34,353 nt of DNA from an uncultured Eubacteriales bacterium (GCA_900540085.1 UQEU01000014.1:1-34353); one strand, 5' to 3'; numbered from the stretch's first letter, positions 15,732 through 24,550 are shown. Notes: a model not told the origin generated them from the sequence alone. Translations and numbers: made by a program.

Positions 15732-16658
15732 TTAATCTTTTTCTTCCGACTCGTCTTCTTTCTCACTCTCACCTATTCCGTCTTTTTTGTTCTTGGCAAT
15801 ACCCCAAAAAACAAAAGCAAAAGAGGCAACAACAAGTGCTGTACCGACTCCGACTAAAATCTTTGAGCCAAGCGGTAATTTTGAAGTCGTATTATTTTCG
15901 TCTTCAGACAAAACTGAATTTTCATCTTCAAGACCTCCGTACAATCCACCGCCGTTTTGACCGTATGGTGAAGCACTGCCGTTTGCATTGTTATAATATT
16001 TAGAACCTTTATTGTAAGAATAGTATTTATTGTTTTTAGAATAAAATTTTGTGGATTTTTCGTTTTTATTATACTTATCGTTTTGCTTTTTCGTTGTTTT
16101 GGACTCTCTTTTCGTAGTTTCACGAGTTGTTGTAACTTTCTTGTCCGAAACAGAATATGTATTGCTGTAAATCAAAAAAGTATTTTTATTATTACATAAA
16201 GAAATACTTATTGTATTGTCCAAAAGAAAATCTGTTTTGTTTTTAAACTTCACTGCGAAAACATTCGGTTTGCCGTTTTTTGACACGGTATTTTGAATAT
16301 TTAAAGTAAAATCAAAATCTTCGTGTTTCATATTTTTCTCAAGTATAATATTTTCATATTTATTTTTCTCATTTGAAATATCTAAAGAAAAATCGAACAC
16401 GACAGATTCAGATGTATTAGATATACAATCAACATAGAAATATACAGTGTGCAAGTCTTTATCAACAATGTTTTTAACTATATACTCCATAGAACCGACT
16501 TTACCATACTCTGCAACATCAACATCATACCAAAGGTCAGTATCATAAACAAAATCCGACTTATCATCCTGTGCATAGACGCAATTCGAATTTATTGAAA
16601 CAAAAACAGTTAAAAATAATATAACTGATATACTGTATTTACAAATACTTTTCAACAT
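15732..16658 (-). CDS. Secreted surface protein with C-terminal membrane anchor, unknown family
   Basis: A 308-residue protein I do not recognise. A signal peptide covers residues 1-29 (basic start, hydrophobic core, VYA cleavage site). A beta-rich folded region (about 30-170) is followed by a low-complexity Thr/Lys/Arg then Lys/Asn/Tyr/Ser/Gly-rich stretch (about 170-245). LPLGS at 261-265 precedes a hydrophobic helix (267-288) and a KNKK stop, then an acidic 16-residue tail. The layout is that of a protein spanning the wall and anchored in the membrane. LPLGS resembles a degenerate sortase signal, but the long acidic tail argues for a simple transmembrane anchor. ATG 16658 was chosen for the AAGGA site upstream; an ATG 21 bases earlier overlaps it. 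It heads the unit with the flippase gene. Confidence 0.75.
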   Translation of the reverse strand: MLKSICKYSISVILFLTVFVSINSNCVYAQDDKSDFVYDTDLWYDVDVAEYGKVGSMEYIVKNIVDKDLHTVYFYVDCISNTSESVVFDFSLDISNEKNKYENIILEKNMKHEDFDFTLNIQNTVSKNGKPNVFAVKFKNKTDFLLDNTISISLCNNKNTFLIYSNTYSVSDKKVTTTRETTKRESKTTKKQNDKYNKNEKSTKFYSKNNKYYSYNKGSKYYNNANGSASPYGQNGGGLYGGLEDENSVLSEDENNTTSKLPLGSKILVGVGTALVVASFAFVFWGIAKNKKDGIGESEKEDESEEKD

Positions 16659-16711
16659 CTTTTTCCGTCCTTGACACATTTCTGCAAAATTTCATTTTTT
16701 ATAACATAATT

Positions 16712-16739
16712 ATTATACATTAGTCTAAATTTTTGTCAA
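16712..16739 (-). promoter_or_regulatory. Promoter for the surface protein-flippase unit
   Basis: On the minus strand a perfect TTGACA (16739-16734), a 16-base spacer and a perfect TATAAT (16717-16712) lie about 55 bases upstream of the start. The 310-base gap 16659-16968 holds this promoter, the one at 16908-16916, and otherwise featureless AT-rich DNA. Confidence 0.75.
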
Positions 16740-16907
16740 CTAATCATAATAAATTAAAACAATAAAGATAAAAAACATTATAAATTAAAATATTTTAACA
16801 GTAATGTGCGATATAATAAAAATATTTTATCTTAATAAACTTAAGTGTTATTTTATTTCTTTTTTTAGTCAAATTTAAAAGTTTTTGTTTATTTTTTCAC
16901 TGTAATA

Positions 16908-16916
16908 TGATATAAT
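16908..16916 (+). promoter_or_regulatory. Extended -10 promoter for degV
   Basis: TGATATAAT is an extended -10 element with a perfect TATAAT at 16911-16916. No good -35 lies at the right distance, which fits an extended -10 promoter. Confidence 0.5.
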
Positions 16917-16968
16917 GCAAATCAAAAACAGAAATAATTTTATTTTCCGTAAAAGAAGGAGAAAAATA

Positions 16969-17799
16969 ATGGTCAAAATTTTTTCAGACACATCAAGTCT
17001 ATATAAAAAGGGCGAAAATGACGATATAACAATTATTCCGCTCAATGTTACTATAAATTCAAATACATATTCAGAATTCACTGACATTGACTCAAAAAAA
17101 TTTGTAGAATTAATAAATTACCGAAATCATCACAACCGGCAATTGAAAACTACATTGATGAATATGACAAGTGCAGTGATGATGAGATATTAAACATTAC
17201 GGTTGCAAGCGGACTTTCGGGTACATACAGTACGGCGTGTACGGCAAAAGAGCACTCCGTAAACAAAGACAAAATTACCGTATTTAACTCAACAACACTT
17301 TGCGACCCGCACAAATATTTAGTTCAAAAAGCAGTTGAGTTTTCTAAAAAAGATTTAACGGCAAAAGAAATTGTAAAAAAACTTCAAAAAGCACTTGAAA
17401 GTGAAGCGTCGTTTTTAATTCCGAGCGACTTTGAGTATTTGAAAAGAGGCGGTCGTCTTTCTCCTCTTGCTGCAAAAATCACAGGCAAACTAAAACTTTT
17501 CCCTGTTTTAAAGAAAAACGATGACGGAACAACTTTAAACAGATATTCAATAAAAAGAGGCTTTACTCACGCAGTTAAATCAATATGCGAGCACCTAAAA
17601 GAAAATCTTTTGTCAAAAGAAGCCATAATTTACATCTCACACGGAGAAGATATTGAACTTGCAAACAAGACAAAAAATATTGTATCGGAATTTTTTTCCG
17701 AACAACACAGTAAATATTTTATCTTTAAGTCCTGCTTTCATAACTCAAGGCGGACCGTCATGTGTTGCAATTCAAGTTATAAATAAAATAACAGTATAA
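16969..17799 (+). pseudogene. degV: DegV family fatty-acid-binding protein gene with two compensating frame changes
   Basis: The reading frame begins at ATG 16969 (AAGGAG upstream) with a DegV N-terminus (MVKIFSDTSS, then ITIIPLNVTI and DIDSKKF). Near 17113-17117 homology continues one frame back (KLPKSSQP, then ASGLSGTY and LKRGGRLS), as if one A were missing. At the seven-T run 17691-17697 homology returns to the first frame (SLSPAFITQGGPSCVAIQ), as if one T were extra. Total length, 277 codons including stop, is exactly that of an intact DegV. DegV/FakB proteins bind fatty acids and hand them to the FakA kinase. As written, translation stops at 17193. Either this is a decayed gene or both shifts are indel errors in homopolymer-like sequence; the good preservation of all three segments favours recent damage or error. 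Confidence 0.85.
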
Positions 17800-17803
17800 A
17801 AAT

Positions 17804-17841
17804 AAAACCTGTTCGCAGATTTACACCTACGAACAGGTTTT
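17804..17841 (+). terminator. Terminator behind degV
   Basis: A perfect 12-bp stem (AAAACCTGTTCG/CGAACAGGTTTT) around a 14-base loop follows the restored degV stop codon at 17797-17799. It can also serve the convergent minus-strand dehydrogenase gene. Confidence 0.82.
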
Positions 17842-17891
17842 ATAATTTATCTACATTAATTAATAATTACAAGCAAAACATTTCATTATAA

Positions 17892-19103
17892 TCAAGCCAT
17901 AAGACTTCTGATTAATTTTTCGCAATCCTCTTCATCCATAATCTTAGGAACAGGATACAATGGATTTGCTTCTTTCAAAGCTCTTTTTACAATTGTCGGA
18001 ATATCTTTTTCTTCAATCATATCGAACTTATCCGGAATATCCATATTTTTATTCATCTGTTTTATTTGCTCAATGAACTTCTTACCTTTTTCGGAAACTG
18101 TCATATCAGCACTTGTGATACCGACAATATCAGCAAGTTTTGCAAGTTGAGGGTAAGCACTTTCACCGTAATATTCAAGAACATACGGAAGAATTACGGC
18201 ATTTGCCAAACCGTGCGGTGTACCGTAAATACCACCGATATTATGAGCGATTGCGTGAACATATCCAACATACGCTCTTGTAAAAGCGAGACCTGCATAA
18301 TATGAACCTTTAAGCATATTTGCTCTTGCTTCTACATTTTTACCGTCTTTATAAACAACTTCAAGATTGTCAAAAATGAGTTTTGTCGCCTTTTCGGAAT
18401 ACTGAAGAGTTGACTTAACATTTGACTTTCCGATATACGCTTCAACTGCGTGAGTTAATGCGTCCATACCTGTTGTAGAAGTGATTTGCGGCGGCAAATC
18501 TAATGTAAGGTCAGGGTCTAAAACAGCGTATTTCGGACGAAGGCAACTGTCGTTAATAGCATTTTTCTCGTGAGTTTCAGGGTCTGTTACAACTGCTGCA
18601 ACCGTAACTTCAGATCCTGAACCTGCCGTTGTGGGAACTGCAAAAAACGGCGGAAGTTTTTTATGAACTTTAAGTTGGCCTCTCATTTTACGAACGCTTT
18701 GATTTGGTTTAACAATTCTTGCACCTGCCGCTTTGGCACAGTCCATCGGAGAACCGCCTCCGCAAGCAATAATACCTTCGCAATTATTGTCTATATATGT
18801 TTTTCTTGCGTCTTCGATATTTGGTATTGTCGGATTTGGCTGAACATTGTCAAATACAACATACTCAATACCCTCTGCTTCAAGACTTTCATATAAAGAA
18901 TCAAGCAAGTGAAGTTTTGTGTGTCTTTTACCCGTAACAACCATAACTTTTTTAATATTTTTTGATTTTACGAGTTTCGGAAGTCTTTTTATGGCTCCTG
19001 AACCTTCAATTACTTCAGGCTCACTCCAATCCATAAGACACATTGCAACCTTAAAAACTTTTTGATATGTACGATAGTATGCCTTTTTTAAACTTGAAAT
19101 CAT
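17892..19103 (-). CDS. Iron-containing (group III) alcohol dehydrogenase
   Basis: A 403-residue NAD(P)-dependent, metal-containing dehydrogenase. The nucleotide-binding GGGSPMD lies at 115-121, and VPTTAGSGSEVT at 156-167 is the next family block. The four metal ligands fall in the expected spacing: D214, H218, H283, H297 (the last two in VHAIAHNIGG and PHGLANA). Such enzymes reduce aldehydes to alcohols in fermentation (ethanol, butanol, propanediol) or oxidise diols; the substrate cannot be assigned. The first 24 or so residues are an extra helix before the usual start. The ribosome binding site GAGGGGG is strong. The gene stands alone with its own promoter. Confidence 0.92.
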   Translation of the reverse strand: MISSLKKAYYRTYQKVFKVAMCLMDWSEPEVIEGSGAIKRLPKLVKSKNIKKVMVVTGKRHTKLHLLDSLYESLEAEGIEYVVFDNVQPNPTIPNIEDARKTYIDNNCEGIIACGGGSPMDCAKAAGARIVKPNQSVRKMRGQLKVHKKLPPFFAVPTTAGSGSEVTVAAVVTDPETHEKNAINDSCLRPKYAVLDPDLTLDLPPQITSTTGMDALTHAVEAYIGKSNVKSTLQYSEKATKLIFDNLEVVYKDGKNVEARANMLKGSYYAGLAFTRAYVGYVHAIAHNIGGIYGTPHGLANAVILPYVLEYYGESAYPQLAKLADIVGITSADMTVSEKGKKFIEQIKQMNKNMDIPDKFDMIEEKDIPTIVKRALKEANPLYPVPKIMDEEDCEKLIRSLMA

Positions 19104-19135
19104 ATTTATTTCCCCCTCAAATATATTTCTTTTTT

Positions 19136-19164
19136 ATTTTACACAATATACAGTATGTTTTCAA
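19136..19164 (-). promoter_or_regulatory. Promoter for the alcohol dehydrogenase gene
   Basis: On the minus strand TTGAAA (19164-19159), a 17-base spacer and TAAAAT (19141-19136) lie about 35 bases upstream of the start codon. Confidence 0.62.
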
Positions 19165-19294
19165 GTTTTTTTTAATTTTTAATATTCATATATTTTCTTA
19201 CATCTAAAACCATTATATTTCTGAAACAAATTTCTGATAGATAAATGATTACAAATATAGTTTAAACTATGCAAAACTATGAAAAATTAAAATA

Positions 19295-19323
19295 TTGAAA
19301 TAATTTCTTTTTTATGATAACAT
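19295..19323 (+). promoter_or_regulatory. Candidate promoter for the sialidase gene
   Basis: TTGAAA (19295-19300), a 17-base spacer and TAACAT (19318-19323), with TG at the extended -10 position. It supports the TTG start at 19353, because an in-frame ATG at 19314 would lie within this promoter. Confidence 0.48.
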
Positions 19324-19352
19324 TAAGTCAATACGCACAGGAGGTAATAATT

Positions 19353-20723
19353 TTGAAAAACGAACAGGTATTATTTTGCGGAAACAACGAAAAATTTTTA
19401 GACAAAGAATTGTGCAAAGACTCAAACGAAAACAACGGCGGTACAGCTTTTCGTATTCCGTCGCTTGTTAACGCAAACGGAGTATTGATTGCAGCAATTG
19501 ACAAGGCATCTTCAGGTGCTGACTGGGGATATATTGAAGTTGCAATCAGAAGAAGCGAAGACGGCGGAAAAACATGGAGCAAAATTGAAAGCATACTTGT
19601 GCCTCCTGCAAGGGAAACAAAAATCGGCGACGAATATTACACTTCAGCTTTTTACATAGACCCTTGTATGACTGTTGCAAAAAACGGCGATATAGTAATG
19701 CTCGTTACATACTATCCCGAATGCAAAGGACTTCACAATCAGAAACTGCTTGACAAAAAGAAAGCGGCATATACAAGTGTTGACGGTAAAATGACTCCTA
19801 TTATTTACGACAAGGAAGGAAATTTCTACACCGTAAGAGAAAACGGAATTGTATATGACAAAAAAGGTGAAAAAACAAACTACACCGTAAAAACAAAAAC
19901 AAACGCTCCGTATTACGAAATAGGCGACCTTTACAGAGATAAAGAATATATGGGAAACATCTATTTAAACGGTGCTATGGGTGCAAAAGAAATAGAAGCA
20001 CACTTAACATTCGGTGCACCTCTCAAAACACCGAAAAGAAGTTATATCTTTATGACTAAAAGTTCTGACCAAGGAAAAACTTGGAGCGAACCAAAAGACA
20101 TTACGGGAGATATTTTATTAAAAAGCGACAGCACATTTTTAGGTGTTGCACCCGGAAACGGTATCGCTCTTAAAGACGGCAGACTTGTATTTACAGTTTA
20201 CACATTGAGAGGCGGTTCTGCTTCCATCTACTCTGATGACAACGGAGAAACATGGAAAAGAGATACAACACAAAAATACATAGGAATACCGGGAGAATGG
20301 CAATGTGTTGAAGCACCGACAGGCGAAGTAATCGGTCTTTCAAGACAAAACTTCAGCGGAAAAACTCCGATGGCAATTTCATATAACAACGGCGTTACTT
20401 GGGAAAAGAAAAAGAAAACCAAACTTTATGCGTGCAAATGCCAAAAAAGTTTTATAAAATACGATGACACCTATGTACTTTCCTCACACACTTGTAAAAA
20501 AGCAAGAAAAGACGGCGTACTTTCTATCGGCAAATTCAAAACAAAAAACGGCAAAACAACAGGTATCAAATGGCTGAAAAATGTAAAAATAAATGAAGGA
20601 TTTTTTGCATACTCATCGTTAACGGTATTAGATAACGGTAATGTAGGAATTCTTTATGAAGACAGTCCGTCAAGCCACATCGTTTATAAAGAATTTGAAA
20701 AAGACGAACTGTTTTCTTTCTGA
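19353..20723 (+). CDS. Exo-alpha-sialidase (GH33-like), no signal peptide
   Basis: A 456-residue six-bladed propeller sialidase that releases terminal sialic acid. The FRIP motif (R34) gives the first carboxylate-binding arginine; D57 in GADWG is the likely acid/base. Four Asp boxes occur at 68-75, 237-244, 294-301 and 343-350. The Tyr nucleophile is Y420 in FFAYSSL. R331 and R385 are candidates for the other triad arginines. An insertion at about 125-230 matches the inserted domain of clostridial NanI/NanH-type enzymes. TTG 19353 was chosen because AGGAGGT lies 7 bases upstream. Known relatives are usually secreted; here no signal peptide, lipobox or lectin domain is seen, so a cytoplasmic enzyme acting on imported sialosides is inferred. 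No sialic acid catabolism or transport genes lie nearby. Confidence 0.9.
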   Translation: MKNEQVLFCGNNEKFLDKELCKDSNENNGGTAFRIPSLVNANGVLIAAIDKASSGADWGYIEVAIRRSEDGGKTWSKIESILVPPARETKIGDEYYTSAFYIDPCMTVAKNGDIVMLVTYYPECKGLHNQKLLDKKKAAYTSVDGKMTPIIYDKEGNFYTVRENGIVYDKKGEKTNYTVKTKTNAPYYEIGDLYRDKEYMGNIYLNGAMGAKEIEAHLTFGAPLKTPKRSYIFMTKSSDQGKTWSEPKDITGDILLKSDSTFLGVAPGNGIALKDGRLVFTVYTLRGGSASIYSDDNGETWKRDTTQKYIGIPGEWQCVEAPTGEVIGLSRQNFSGKTPMAISYNNGVTWEKKKKTKLYACKCQKSFIKYDDTYVLSSHTCKKARKDGVLSIGKFKTKNGKTTGIKWLKNVKINEGFFAYSSLTVLDNGNVGILYEDSPSSHIVYKEFEKDELFSF

Positions 20724-20756
20724 TTTATCATTTATATTATCCTGACAAAAAAACTC

Positions 20757-20785
20757 TTGCAAAAAGAATAAAGTTGTATTATAAT
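20757..20785 (+). promoter_or_regulatory. Promoter of the pheST T-box operon
   Basis: TTGCAA (20757-20762), a 17-base spacer and a perfect TATAAT (20780-20785) predict transcription from about 20792, where the T-box leader begins. Confidence 0.78.
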
Positions 20786-20791
20786 ACTTAC

Positions 20792-21040
20792 AACAAATTA
20801 AACGCATTGACGAAGAAAAGTAGTTTCGTGTCAGCACAATTCAGAGAGGCGTTTCAAGGCTGAAAGAACGCTTTGTACTAACGAAATGAAGTTCCCTTCC
20901 GAGCGGCTTTGCTGAACATCAGTAGGCAAAGACGGAAAAGCTCCGTTACAGGCTCAATGAGTGTTTGCTCACGGCAAAAATAAGGGTGGTACCGCAGGTA
21001 ATTACAACTTGTCCCTCAACTATGAGGGGCAAGTTTTTTT
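20792..21040 (+). promoter_or_regulatory. T-box riboswitch leader, tRNA-Phe specific
   Basis: This 249-base leader fills the gap before pheS. The conserved T-box AGGGTGGTACCGC lies at 20983-20995. Stem I landmarks include the AGAGAGGCG distal element, and the GAA-xxx-CCTTCCGAG context places the specifier codon TTC (Phe) at 20892-20894. The TGGT in the antiterminator bulge would pair with an ACCA tRNA end, fitting A73 of tRNA-Phe. Uncharged tRNA-Phe is expected to bind, favour the antiterminator and allow transcription of pheST. Confidence 0.93.
21006..21040 (+). terminator. Regulated terminator of the T-box leader
   Basis: AACTTGTCCCTCA pairs with TGAGGGGCAAGTT (one G-U pair) around a 4-base loop, followed by a run of T. 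It competes with the antiterminator containing the T-box sequence just upstream. Confidence 0.9.
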
Positions 21041-21093
21041 GTTATATAAGCAATTCACTTAAATAAAACCAAACTGACGGAAAGGAAGATTTT

Positions 21094-22113
21094 ATGAAAC
21101 AACAACTTGAAGAAATCAAAAAATCGGCACTTGATGTTATCGAAAATTTAAAAGATATGCAACAAGTTGAAAATGCCCGTATCAAATATTTGGGTAAAAA
21201 AGGCGAACTCACCGCCATTTTAAAACAAATGGGCAAACTCTCTGCCGAAGAAAGACCTGTCATAGGTCAACTTGCAAACGAAATTCGTGCAGAACTCGAC
21301 AAAAAAATTACAGATAAAACAAAGGAACTCAAAGAAGCTGCACTCAACGAAAAACTTAAAAACGAGGCTATTGATGTTACAATGCCGGGAGAAAGCGTTG
21401 AACTCGGACACATTCATCCGCTTACAGCAGTTTTAAATGAACTCAAAGATATTTTTATCGGAATGGGATTTAACATTGCAGAAGGACCTGAAGTTGAAAA
21501 AGACTACTACAACTTTGAAGCACTCAACATTCCGAAAGACCACCCTGCTCGTGACACTCAAGACACATTCTATATTGATGAAAATATCGTATTGAGAACA
21601 CAAACTTCTCCCGTTCAAATTCGAGTAATGGAAAACACAGAGCCTCCTATAAGAATTATTGCTCCGGGCAGAGTTTACAGAAGCGACGCAGTTGACGCTA
21701 CTCACTCTCCCCTTTTCCATCAGGTAGAAGGACTTGTTGTTGACAAGGGAATTAACATGGCTGACCTCAAAGGCACTTTGGAAGCATTTGCAAAAAGACT
21801 TTACGGCGAAGAAACAAAAATCCGTCTTCGTCCTCACCACTTCCCGTTTACAGAACCGAGCTGCGAAATAGATGTATCTTGTTTCAAATGCGGCGGCAAA
21901 GGTTGTCCTATGTGTAAAGGCGAAGGCTGGATAGAAATACTCGGCGGCGGTATGGTACACCCGAAAGTTCTTAAAAACGGTGGCATAGACCCTGAAGTTT
22001 ACAGCGGATTTGCTTTCGGTGTCGGACTCGAAAGACTTACAATGTTTAAATATAATATAGATGATATGAGATTACTTTATGAGAATGATTTAAGATTTCT
22101 CAGCCAATTTTAA
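21094..22113 (+). CDS. pheS: Phenylalanyl-tRNA synthetase alpha subunit
   Basis: A 339-residue class II synthetase subunit that carries the active site for charging tRNA-Phe in an alpha2-beta2 complex. An N-terminal coiled coil (about 1-90) that contacts tRNA is followed by the catalytic core. Motif 2 is seen as GRVYRSDAVDATHSPLFHQ-VEG, and motif 3 as the GVGLERLTMFKY region near the C-terminus. A CxxCGGKGCPxC-like cysteine cluster precedes the GWIEILGGG-type block, as is common in this family. The ribosome binding site is AAAGGAAG. It is separated from pheT by 15 bases and controlled by the T-box leader. Confidence 0.97.
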   Translation: MKQQLEEIKKSALDVIENLKDMQQVENARIKYLGKKGELTAILKQMGKLSAEERPVIGQLANEIRAELDKKITDKTKELKEAALNEKLKNEAIDVTMPGESVELGHIHPLTAVLNELKDIFIGMGFNIAEGPEVEKDYYNFEALNIPKDHPARDTQDTFYIDENIVLRTQTSPVQIRVMENTEPPIRIIAPGRVYRSDAVDATHSPLFHQVEGLVVDKGINMADLKGTLEAFAKRLYGEETKIRLRPHHFPFTEPSCEIDVSCFKCGGKGCPMCKGEGWIEILGGGMVHPKVLKNGGIDPEVYSGFAFGVGLERLTMFKYNIDDMRLLYENDLRFLSQF

Positions 22114-22128
22114 GGAGGTGCTTTATAA

Positions 22129-24513
22129 ATGATTTTATCAAGAAGATGGCTTGAAGACTATGTTGAAACAAAAGAAATATCTGACAAAGAATTTTGCGAC
22201 AAGATAACTTTATCAGGTTCAAAAGTAGAAGCTTATGAAAAAGAAGGCAATGAACTTAAAAATATCGTTGTCGGAAAAGTTGAAAAACTTGAAAAACACC
22301 CTGACTCCGACCACCTTTGGATTTGCAGTATCAATGTAGGCAAAGATGAAAACCTGCAAATTGTTACAGGTGCGCAAAACCTTAAAGAAAACGACATCGT
22401 TCCCGTAGCACTTGACAACAGCATTGTTCACGGTGGCAAAAAAATCAAAAAAGGTAAATTAAGAGGTGTTGAAAGCAACGGTATGCTTTGCTCACTCGGC
22501 GAACTCGGTCTTGCTGTCAACGACTTTCCTTACGCTGTTGAAGACGGTATCTTTGTTTTAGGCGACGACTGTGACACCACTCTCGGAAAAGATATTTGCG
22601 ACGCAATAGGACTCAATGACACTGCGATTGAGTTTGAAATAACATCAAACAGAGCAGATTGTCTTTCTGTTACAGGTCTTGCAAGAGAAACCGCTGCAAC
22701 TTTCAAAAAGCCTCTGACAATTAAAAAACCTGTTGTAAAAGAAGGACACGGCAATGTAAATGATTTTCTTAAAGTAAACATTGACTGCCCCGCTACCTGC
22801 TATCGTTATACAGGCGCTATTGTAGAAAATGTGAGAGTAAAAGAGTCACCTCGCTGGCTCAGAGAAAGACTCAGGGCATCAGGCGTTCGTCCTATTTCTA
22901 ATATTGTTGACATTACTAACTATGTAATGCTTGAATACGGTCAGCCTATGCACGCATTTGACTATCGTTATTTAGCAGGCGGAGAAATAAATGTAAGAAA
23001 TGCAAAAGACGGCGAAAAAATCACTACTCTTGACGGAGAAGAACGAGAACTCACACAAGAGATGATGGTAATTGCCGACGCTGAAAAACCCGTTGCAGTT
23101 GCAGGTGTTATGGGCGGAGAATACAGCGGTATCATGGAAGATACAAAAACAATTGTATTTGAGTCTGCTTGTTTCAACGGTGCCTCTGTAAGAAGAACTG
23201 CAAAAGCACTCGGAATGAGAACGGAAGCATCTTCAAGATACGAAAAAGAACTTGACCCATCCGCTTGCTTGCCTGCTCTTCAAAGAGCGCTTGAACTTGT
23301 ACAACTTTTGGATGCCGGCGATGTTGTCAACGGAGTGGTTGACTGTGATAAATCGACAAAACGAGAAGTTGTACTTGACTTTGACAGTAACTATATCAAC
23401 AATTTCATAGGAATTGACCTTTCCGAAAAAGAAATGGTTGAAATACTTGAAAGGCTTGAATTTAAGGTTGAAAACGGAAAAATTTATTCTCCGTCATTCA
23501 GAAACGATATTGAACACTTGGCTGACATAAGCGAAGAAGTTGCAAGATTTTACGGTTTCCACAACATTCCAAACAGAGAACTTAAAGGTGTGGCTAACGG
23601 TAAACTCACAAAAATGCAACAGTTTGAAAAAAATGCAAACAACACACTCATTTCTTGCGGATGCAGTGAAGTTTACACTTACTCATTCATCAGCCCGAAA
23701 GCGTACGACAAAATCCGTCTTGACAGCAATTCGCCTCTCAGAAAAAGCGTTGTCATTTCCAACCCTCTCGGCGAAGATACAAGCATTATGAGAACTACTG
23801 CTATTCCGTCAATGCTCGATGTTTTGGCAAGAAACTACAAAAACAGAAACGAAAAGGCTAAACTTTACGAAATAGCAACAAATTATCAACCGCTTGAAGA
23901 CGGCGAACTTCCTAAAGAGTACAAAAGAGCGGTAATCGGTTTATACGGAAACAGTTACAACTACTATACAATCAAAGGTATCGTTGAAGAACTTTGCTAT
24001 TGTCTTAAAGTTGACAACTACGATGTTGAGCCCGTAAAAGACAACCCTACTTTCCATCCGGGAAGAACCGCTAAATTTACAATCGACGGTAAAACACTTG
24101 CAGTTGTCGGAGAAATTCATCCCTCAGTTTGTGAAAACTACGGTATCAATACAAGAGTTTATATTGCAGAAGTAGATATGAACACTGCTTTTGAAAACGC
24201 AGTTGAGACAAGAATACACAAAACTTTACCTAAATTCCCTGCTACAACACGAGATATTGCTCTTGTATGCGACCGTGAAGTGCCTGTACTTTCAATTAAA
24301 AAAGAAATTGAAAATGCAGTAGGAAAGATTTTGGAAAATGTTACTCTGTTTGATGTCTATGAAGGAAATCAAATAGATGAAGGCAAAAAATCTGTTGCTT
24401 TCAACATTAAAATGCGTGCTGCCGACAGAACTTTGACAGACGAAGAAGCTGACGGCGCAGTTAAACGAGTTCTCAAAGCATTAAATAAAATAGGAATTAA
24501 TTTAAGAAGCTGA
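22129..24513 (+). CDS. pheT: Phenylalanyl-tRNA synthetase beta subunit
   Basis: A 794-residue subunit of normal bacterial length. In order: an EMAP/tRNA-binding-like domain (about 40-150, with VTGAQN), the B3/B4 editing domain (about 210-380, with a SNIVDITNYVMLE-type block), the B5 domain (about 400-470), a catalytic-like core (about 480-680) with the SNPLGED motif, and the C-terminal FDX-ACB anticodon-binding domain (about 700-794, with KFPATTRDIALV). It edits mischarged Tyr-tRNA-Phe and supports tRNA binding. The start is preceded by AAGGAGGTG. The stop codon runs straight into the promoter of the next unit, and no terminator is seen, so read-through into the transporter genes is possible. 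Confidence 0.97.
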   Translation: MILSRRWLEDYVETKEISDKEFCDKITLSGSKVEAYEKEGNELKNIVVGKVEKLEKHPDSDHLWICSINVGKDENLQIVTGAQNLKENDIVPVALDNSIVHGGKKIKKGKLRGVESNGMLCSLGELGLAVNDFPYAVEDGIFVLGDDCDTTLGKDICDAIGLNDTAIEFEITSNRADCLSVTGLARETAATFKKPLTIKKPVVKEGHGNVNDFLKVNIDCPATCYRYTGAIVENVRVKESPRWLRERLRASGVRPISNIVDITNYVMLEYGQPMHAFDYRYLAGGEINVRNAKDGEKITTLDGEERELTQEMMVIADAEKPVAVAGVMGGEYSGIMEDTKTIVFESACFNGASVRRTAKALGMRTEASSRYEKELDPSACLPALQRALELVQLLDAGDVVNGVVDCDKSTKREVVLDFDSNYINNFIGIDLSEKEMVEILERLEFKVENGKIYSPSFRNDIEHLADISEEVARFYGFHNIPNRELKGVANGKLTKMQQFEKNANNTLISCGCSEVYTYSFISPKAYDKIRLDSNSPLRKSVVISNPLGEDTSIMRTTAIPSMLDVLARNYKNRNEKAKLYEIATNYQPLEDGELPKEYKRAVIGLYGNSYNYYTIKGIVEELCYCLKVDNYDVEPVKDNPTFHPGRTAKFTIDGKTLAVVGEIHPSVCENYGINTRVYIAEVDMNTAFENAVETRIHKTLPKFPATTRDIALVCDREVPVLSIKKEIENAVGKILENVTLFDVYEGNQIDEGKKSVAFNIKMRAADRTLTDEEADGAVKRVLKALNKIGINLRS

Positions 24514-24542
24514 TTGACACAGAAAGATTTTTGTGCTATGAT
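24514..24542 (+). promoter_or_regulatory. Strong promoter for the ABC transporter unit
   Basis: A perfect TTGACA (24514-24519) directly after the pheT stop, a 17-base spacer and TATGAT (24537-24542) with the extended TG base pair. It means the transporter can be expressed independently of the Phe T-box. Confidence 0.8.
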
Positions 24543-24550
24543 TTAATCAT

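Noticed and set aside
17091..17118. Programmed -1 frameshifting in degV at the seven-A run 17094-17100
   Set aside because: The zero frame keeps matching the family for several codons past the A run, and the actual crossover lies near 17113-17117 where no slippery heptamer exists; a second, opposite shift would also be needed.
17439..17786. A separate small gene starting MKRGGRLS downstream of a short degV-like gene
   Set aside because: It begins in the middle of the DegV fold without a ribosome binding site, and in-frame homology extends back to about 17115; it is one broken gene, not two.
19314..19352. ATG start for the sialidase at 19314
   Set aside because: It has no ribosome binding site and falls inside the predicted -10 region; AGGAGGT points to TTG 19353.
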